Virus record (IMG/VR): IMGVR_UViG_3300005915_000044
Location: 1-41,227 of that record
DNA: 41,227 bases
Source of the DNA: a virus
Direction: 5' to 3' (one strand)
A program made the position numbers and the translations under genes. Below are positions 37,181-41,227 of this stretch, one piece after another; positions within the stretch are counted from its first letter, which is position 1; every line of letters starts with the position of its first letter. Under the pieces are notes generated by a model. That model worked only from the letters and a program-made list of their open reading frames with translations. It was not told the DNA's origin and searched no databases.

Positions 37181-37639
37181 TTACCGAATGAAATAAGGCT
37201 TATCATTTTCAGCAGATGCTAATCTAAATGTATCTCTTTGTGGTTCAATAAAGTACAGTCCTTCTACAGTTAAGACTAAATTAACCGCGTGAACTGTATC
37301 TTTGCCATTAAGCTTTGTAACCGCACACTCAAAGAAAGACCACGGTACTTTGTCTCTTCTAATAGTGCGAATATGCTGCGACAGGGCAGCTGCAAAGTCG
37401 TCACAATCCCAAGCACCTTTGATATACGGAAGTTGATCTATTACATTAACTGCTATCACTTCTTTAACATCTTTGAGTGTAGGCATCCAGTAATTTATAT
37501 CCATAAACCAAGCATGCCCAGGTTTACTTGTTCTACCCATTATAAGTTCAAGCCACAACATCTGCAACTTATCAAATATTTGTTCTCTAGTAATAGGCGC
37601 ACCATCAGTATACTCTTTATCTTCCCAAGGCCATTGCAT
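37181..37639 (-). CDS. Cysteine-peptidase/transglutaminase-like protein in the lysis cassette
   Basis: 152 aa. WDCDDFAAALSQHIR (Cys79), HAVNLVLT (His117) and YFIEPQRD (131-136, Glu132 or Asp136) give the Cys-His-acid order of papain/transglutaminase-like folds; phage proteins annotated as agglutinin C-terminal (MOA-related) domains share WxCxDYA...HAxN...EPQ. It may cleave wall peptides or be an accessory virion enzyme. No signal peptide. Confidence 0.65.
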   Translation of the reverse strand: MQWPWEDKEYTDGAPITREQIFDKLQMLWLELIMGRTSKPGHAWFMDINYWMPTLKDVKEVIAVNVIDQLPYIKGAWDCDDFAAALSQHIRTIRRDKVPWSFFECAVTKLNGKDTVHAVNLVLTVEGLYFIEPQRDTFRLASAENDKPYFIR

Positions 37640-37640
37640 A

Positions 37641-37925
37641 TTATTTCACCCTTTTTAAACTAGTGTTAGTAATTTTAGCTGCTGTAGAAACTATAACATT
37701 TCCAAGATCCTCTACTCTTTCCTTTGTCTCCATAGATCTATTTCTTGCTTCGTTTACCCCACTCTGAAGCCCATCTATAGCTCCACGAATTCTTGGTATC
37801 TCCTCAAATAAAACTTGTAGACCGCATTTTTGCTCAACTTTCTGCTGACCTTTATCATCAGTCATATTCCAGTGTATAAATAGTTTACAATCTTCACAGT
37901 TTTTACATATGCATTTCTTCTTCAT
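37641..37925 (-). CDS. Hypothetical Cys-cluster and coiled-coil protein, 94 aa
   Basis: N-terminus MKKKCICKNCEDCKLFIHWN has four close cysteines and another at KCGLQVL, likely a metal site; residues 40-85 are amphipathic helix (RIRGAIDGLQSGVNEARNRS). No membrane segment. One-base junction with the following gene; AGGAATAGAA precedes the ATG. Confidence 0.6.
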   Translation of the reverse strand: MKKKCICKNCEDCKLFIHWNMTDDKGQQKVEQKCGLQVLFEEIPRIRGAIDGLQSGVNEARNRSMETKERVEDLGNVIVSTAAKITNTSLKRVK

Positions 37926-37933
37926 TTCTATTC

Positions 37934-38833
37934 CTATGCTGTATCAAGTTGGAAAAGTTTACCTATCGAAGCAGAGGGTCTATAAGTAGTTCCATGACTA
38001 TGGGAATCTCCAGCTAACCCATCCGCTGACCCATCTCCAGTATTTGCTGCTCTGTGGTAACTAATTGGTGGATTATAATTAAATCCTGGAGCTGCATAAA
38101 GTCCTGAAGCATAGGCTTCAACTTCAGTATGTACATGAGTAGCAAGTTCAGCTTTTGTAAGTGAGTGTCCAGGCTGAGTCCAAGTTCCTCCAGCTGTACC
38201 GCCGTTCCCGGTATAAGCTTGTGCACCACCAGATACAGCTAAAACTGTATCAGCTCCGGTAGCTAATGCTTTCCATCCAGGCGGAGCAGTATTTAAATAC
38301 ATCCATATTACTGTACTACTATTACCAAGCATAAACACAGATGCTGCCATATTATTTGTTGGTAAAGTAATATTATTTGTTCCATCACTAATGCCAGTAA
38401 ACGTAGGAGTATCTGCAGCTCCTAAACCTAAAGTAGTTCTTGCAGCTGCAGCAGTAGCATCATCTAGTATAGTTTTTGCATAAGCTGATACACCAAGAGT
38501 AGTTAAAACTGCACTTGCTGTAGTATCGTCTAAAATTGTTTTAGCAAAAGCTGATGCTGTAGTAGCCCCAATTATATTATCCTCAGTCCACTGCTGTACA
38601 CCATCAGAGTCTTTTAAAATAAGTCTATACTCTCCGTCAAGCCATACCATAGCTTCCCCGTTAGTATCTAAAACTATAGGGTTTGTATTAGCAATAGTTG
38701 CGGCGGCGTTTGAGTAAGTTTCTTTTGGAGTTGTGGTACCAGTAGCATAAGTGTATAACAAACCTCCGGCTAACGCAATTCCAGTAGCAGATTCCCCTTT
38801 GAATTTAGGATATACTAGTATTTCTCCTGCCAT
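37934..38833 (-). CDS. Tail fibre with collar-type C-terminus
   Basis: 299 aa. N-terminal MAGEILVYPKFKGESATGIA...LYTYATGTTTPKETYSN...VWLDGEYRLILKD is a fibre-attachment domain common in podoviruses. Two AKTILDD(T/A)TA..TLG repeats (about 100-135) precede a collar-like C-terminus (GWKALATGADTVLAVSGGAQ; THVHTEV; SHSHGTTYRPSASIGKLFQL). It probably binds the host surface. AAAGGAG precedes the ATG. Confidence 0.8.
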   Translation of the reverse strand: MAGEILVYPKFKGESATGIALAGGLLYTYATGTTTPKETYSNAAATIANTNPIVLDTNGEAMVWLDGEYRLILKDSDGVQQWTEDNIIGATTASAFAKTILDDTTASAVLTTLGVSAYAKTILDDATAAAARTTLGLGAADTPTFTGISDGTNNITLPTNNMAASVFMLGNSSTVIWMYLNTAPPGWKALATGADTVLAVSGGAQAYTGNGGTAGGTWTQPGHSLTKAELATHVHTEVEAYASGLYAAPGFNYNPPISYHRAANTGDGSADGLAGDSHSHGTTYRPSASIGKLFQLDTA

Positions 38834-38862
38834 AGCTTACTCCTTTTAATTTCATTAAGAAT

Positions 38863-38877
38863 GGTCAAATTTTGACC
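38863..38877. repeat. Dispersed palindrome copy 11
   Basis: GGTCAAATTTTGACC with TTAAGAAT before and GCGATACTTAATCA after on the plus strand, although both flanking genes run on the minus strand. Confidence 0.9.
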
Positions 38878-38884
38878 GCGATAC

Positions 38885-41227
38885 TTAATCAGTTGGGCTT
38901 GCAGACTTCTCCTGACCTTCGCGGAGCGTCCGAAAGATAAAGTTTGCGTTTGGTTTCTGCCGTTCTGCTCTGGTAAATTCTCTAGCTAATACTCTAGCTT
39001 TTACCATTCTAGTTAGTAAACCTTTAGTTCTTAGCGCTACTGCTACTGCTTCCTTGTTATTATTTACAGCTTTCGTAAGAGCTTTCTTATCGCCACTAAC
39101 TAAAGCGTCTATAACATCTTTCATACCACTGGCTCGTTCAAGTTTAAACCCCTGCGCTATGTCATACTCGCGAGAAGTTTTACCTTCCACTGCAGTCTTT
39201 GGTCCGAGTGTTCTTTGCAGAAGTTGTTTTTTACTTAGCTTGTATATCGCGTTACCAGTAGTTCCATGAACTGTATAGAGTTTATCACTCTTTCTTTTAC
39301 TCTTTACAGCCTTGTATGCTTGCAGTAATCTACTAACCATCACCGGGGTTAGTTCTTTACCTAATTGTTCCAAGCCTTTATCTTTACCTACAGCCTTACC
39401 AACCTCAAGCATACCGGATGCTGTTGGGCCAAGTCCCTGAGGAAATATACCAGCACCTGGTTGATACGACAACTTAGCATGACGCCATGCAGCCTTTGTA
39501 TCTCCCTTAGCCAGAGAAGTAATTACGTTAAGAGCTTCTCCCCAGGTAATACCAATACCCATAGCGTTAGACATATCTGTATCAAGGAATTCTCGTAGTG
39601 TATAATTAATACCTGTTGTGTATGCAATCCACTTCATAAGTCTAAGTAGACCAGCTGCTCTATGTTCTCCAGTAACTTTGGTATAATCAGTTTCCTTAGT
39701 CCAGTCGCCCTTTTTCTTTCCTAACAGCTTATCAAATTCACCAAGGTCGTAGATGAACTGAGCTTGTTTAAGTGTGTAAGATGAGAACTGAAAAGCTACC
39801 CTAGCTGCGGGGTTCCAGAACATCTTCGGCATACCAAGTTTACCGTATCTAAACTGTGTTTTATGTACAGTCTTGATTCCAGCTTTCATAGCGTTAGCAT
39901 CAGATGCACCCTTACTCTTAGCTTTCAAGTAACCAGCCAGATACGCATGTTTTCTATTTCCAAGCTCTACGGTATTAAAGAAGACTCCTACTATAGATCT
40001 AACCTTCTCCATACCTTCCGGCATCTCACCTTCAGTCAGAACATTGGGTACTTCTCTTGCAACACCAGACTTATCAAAAAGTGCGTTAGCTTTTTTTCTA
40101 TCTGTAAGCATCATTACTTCAGACAATGCTGAATACTTTTCTCCAGCATATGCTACCGTATTTAACCGCTGAGTGAAATTGACCAACGCTGATCTTGGAT
40201 TAAGGCCAAGAGTTCTAATCCACTGAAAGGAAGTAATAGCCCCGGCAAGCCAATCAAACGGGGTCTTATCTCTGCCCATGTAGTGTTCGACTAATGCCTT
40301 AGTATACGGTTTCATATTCTGCGGCATATTATCATACAGATTTTTTTTGATTAACTTAACTGCTGGCTCGTCAAACATCTTTCTCGCCAAACCAAACAAG
40401 TAAGCTTCGTATGCTTTCATAGCACTGAATGAGTAACCCTTCTTACCCTTTCGTGGATTAAAGAATCTAAAGAATACCGAGCTAGGAAGTTGGTCATAGG
40501 TAACCAGTCTTCCACCTTCCATATTACTGATGGCAGCTTCAAGTTCGTTTACTCTATTCTTGTATCCTGTAATAGCTATCTTGTTTGTAGACTTCTTTAA
40601 TTTTGCTTTGGTACTATCAAGTTCTTTCTTAAATATATCTAGCAGTTCTTTCTTGTCAAACAAATGCGGCAGATAATCATTAATCTTTCTGCTGAGAATG
40701 TTGTACGCTTCAGCTTCATTTGCTGGTAAACTTTTTACATAGTCCTTATTAAGAAAATCTCTTGCTTGCTGCTTGATTGATTCATGCTTTCTGTATTCCT
40801 CTGGTGAAAGATCTTTCGTTTTTCTACCTCTGCGAAGATCTGCAGCTTCAGATTTGATTGCGTCGTAAAGCTTTTTATCCTCAAAGCTTAAGTCTTTTAT
40901 TTTACTTTTCTTAGGTACTTTACTTGCAACGGCGTGGAGTATTCTCTTATAAGCTTCTTCACTTCCAGCAGCTCTCCGAGCATACTCAGTAATCATTGCT
41001 TCGTAATTTTCTTTAAAGAAGTCATAAGCTTTCTTTTCATTCTTGGTTAGCTTGTCTGCTGTTATTTGACCGTCTAAAGCTTTACCAACTCTAGAGTCTG
41101 AAATACTTCCTGGCTCTATATTCTTAGTCGCTTTTTCATAAGCTCCGTAGTTTCTGTAAATGAAAGCATTGCCAGCATCTTCTGCATCAGACAAAGCTTC
41201 AAAGACTTGCTTAGCAATAGGATCTCT
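38885..41227 (-). CDS. Large polyvalent / internal virion protein, C-terminal part
   Basis: About 780 aa are visible; the frame stays open to the window edge (a TTG at 41194 is not a likely start), so the N-terminus is outside. Long charged helices (SPEEYRKHESIKQQARDFLN, NKIAITGYKNRVNELEAAIS), then a helical region with WIRTLGLNPRSALVNFTQRL and PKMFWNPAARVAFQFSSYTL, a pattern I associate with the C-terminal LPD domains of phage polyvalent proteins that are injected with the DNA. Exact domain names need a profile search. Followed by palindrome copy 11. Confidence 0.65.
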   Translation of the reverse strand, partial: RDPIAKQVFEALSDAEDAGNAFIYRNYGAYEKATKNIEPGSISDSRVGKALDGQITADKLTKNEKKAYDFFKENYEAMITEYARRAAGSEEAYKRILHAVASKVPKKSKIKDLSFEDKKLYDAIKSEAADLRRGRKTKDLSPEEYRKHESIKQQARDFLNKDYVKSLPANEAEAYNILSRKINDYLPHLFDKKELLDIFKKELDSTKAKLKKSTNKIAITGYKNRVNELEAAISNMEGGRLVTYDQLPSSVFFRFFNPRKGKKGYSFSAMKAYEAYLFGLARKMFDEPAVKLIKKNLYDNMPQNMKPYTKALVEHYMGRDKTPFDWLAGAITSFQWIRTLGLNPRSALVNFTQRLNTVAYAGEKYSALSEVMMLTDRKKANALFDKSGVAREVPNVLTEGEMPEGMEKVRSIVGVFFNTVELGNRKHAYLAGYLKAKSKGASDANAMKAGIKTVHKTQFRYGKLGMPKMFWNPAARVAFQFSSYTLKQAQFIYDLGEFDKLLGKKKGDWTKETDYTKVTGEHRAAGLLRLMKWIAYTTGINYTLREFLDTDMSNAMGIGITWGEALNVITSLAKGDTKAAWRHAKLSYQPGAGIFPQGLGPTASGMLEVGKAVGKDKGLEQLGKELTPVMVSRLLQAYKAVKSKRKSDKLYTVHGTTGNAIYKLSKKQLLQRTLGPKTAVEGKTSREYDIAQGFKLERASGMKDVIDALVSGDKKALTKAVNNNKEAVAVALRTKGLLTRMVKARVLAREFTRAERQKPNANFIFRTLREGQEKSASPTD

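Noticed and set aside
1331-38877. Dispersed palindromes as promoters using TTGAC as -35
   Set aside because: I checked 17 bp downstream of the TTGAC in several copies (2, 7, 8, 9, 10, 11): no TATAAT-like box, and a Shine-Dalgarno sequence or start codon often lies there.
1331-38877. Dispersed palindromes as Rho-independent terminators
   Set aside because: Six-base A/T-rich stems with a 3-base loop and no T-run are too weak.
41192-41194. TTG as the true start of the large polyvalent protein
   Set aside because: The frame remains open to the window edge and no Shine-Dalgarno sequence precedes the TTG.

Overview
The window is part of the genome of a tailed bacteriophage (Caudoviricetes). Its head module is P22-like: coat protein, scaffold, portal and large terminase lie next to each other in that gene order. 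The DNA is AT-rich, genes are packed with ATGA/TAATG overlaps, and Shine-Dalgarno sequences (AAGGAG/GGAGG) are strong. No integrase, repressor or host gene is visible. The host cannot be named from sequence. A GTA-type three-helix holin, a Tat-type signal peptide and sigma70-type promoters with an extended -10 point to an ordinary bacterial host.

Layout. (1) 1-10646, minus strand: partial coat protein, scaffold, a 37-aa ORF, portal, KTSC-domain protein, large terminase, two large fibre/structural proteins, a 54-aa paralogue of a fibre N-terminus, two HNH nucleases, a probable small terminase and a Cys-rich small protein. One good promoter at 10705-10733 drives this block. (2) 10734-11489: divergent intergenic region without a convincing gene. 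(3) 11490-26631, plus strand: about 55 mostly tiny genes (zinc-binding, membrane, ribbon-helix-helix, coiled-coil) with a DNA ligase, a nucleotidyltransferase, a Cas4/RecB-like Fe-S nuclease and two further HNH/AP2 nucleases. Five sigma70-type promoters punctuate it. (4) 26631-36034, plus strand: a Tat-signal protein, tRNA-Pro, an aberrant tRNA-Leu-like gene, and the replication/recombination set: Sak4-like ATPase, SSB-like protein, ParB-methyltransferase fusion, MazG-like protein, UDG-DNA polymerase I fusion and DUF3987 helicase/primase-like protein. (5) 36047-41227, minus strand: lysis cassette (holin, DUF5675, XhlA-like, Cys-peptidase-like), a collar-type tail fibre and the C-terminal part of a large polyvalent/internal virion protein. 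Blocks 1 and 5 look like one late module joined outside the window.

Most notable structure. (a) At least eleven intergenic copies of a 15-bp palindrome, RGTCAAnnnTTGACY, occur with conserved asymmetric flanks (AAGAAW on one side, nACTTA on the other). They sit at gene 3' ends on both transcription strands, and three of them supply the stop codon. They lack -10 boxes and T-runs, so they are neither ordinary promoters nor terminators. (b) A roughly 250-bp structure at 12754-13006 has two 48-bp inverted arms, each with four 8-bp TGAAAC-type iterons, around an AT-rich core; it is a candidate replication origin or partition site. (c) GC-rich, strongly structured segments flank an HNH/AP2 gene at 9186-9934, and an open frame without a start codon runs out of one of them, suggesting an intron or HNH insertion. 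(d) One gene (15915-16279) has a clear -1 frameshift. Gene calls below rest on motif recognition by eye; no database search was possible.
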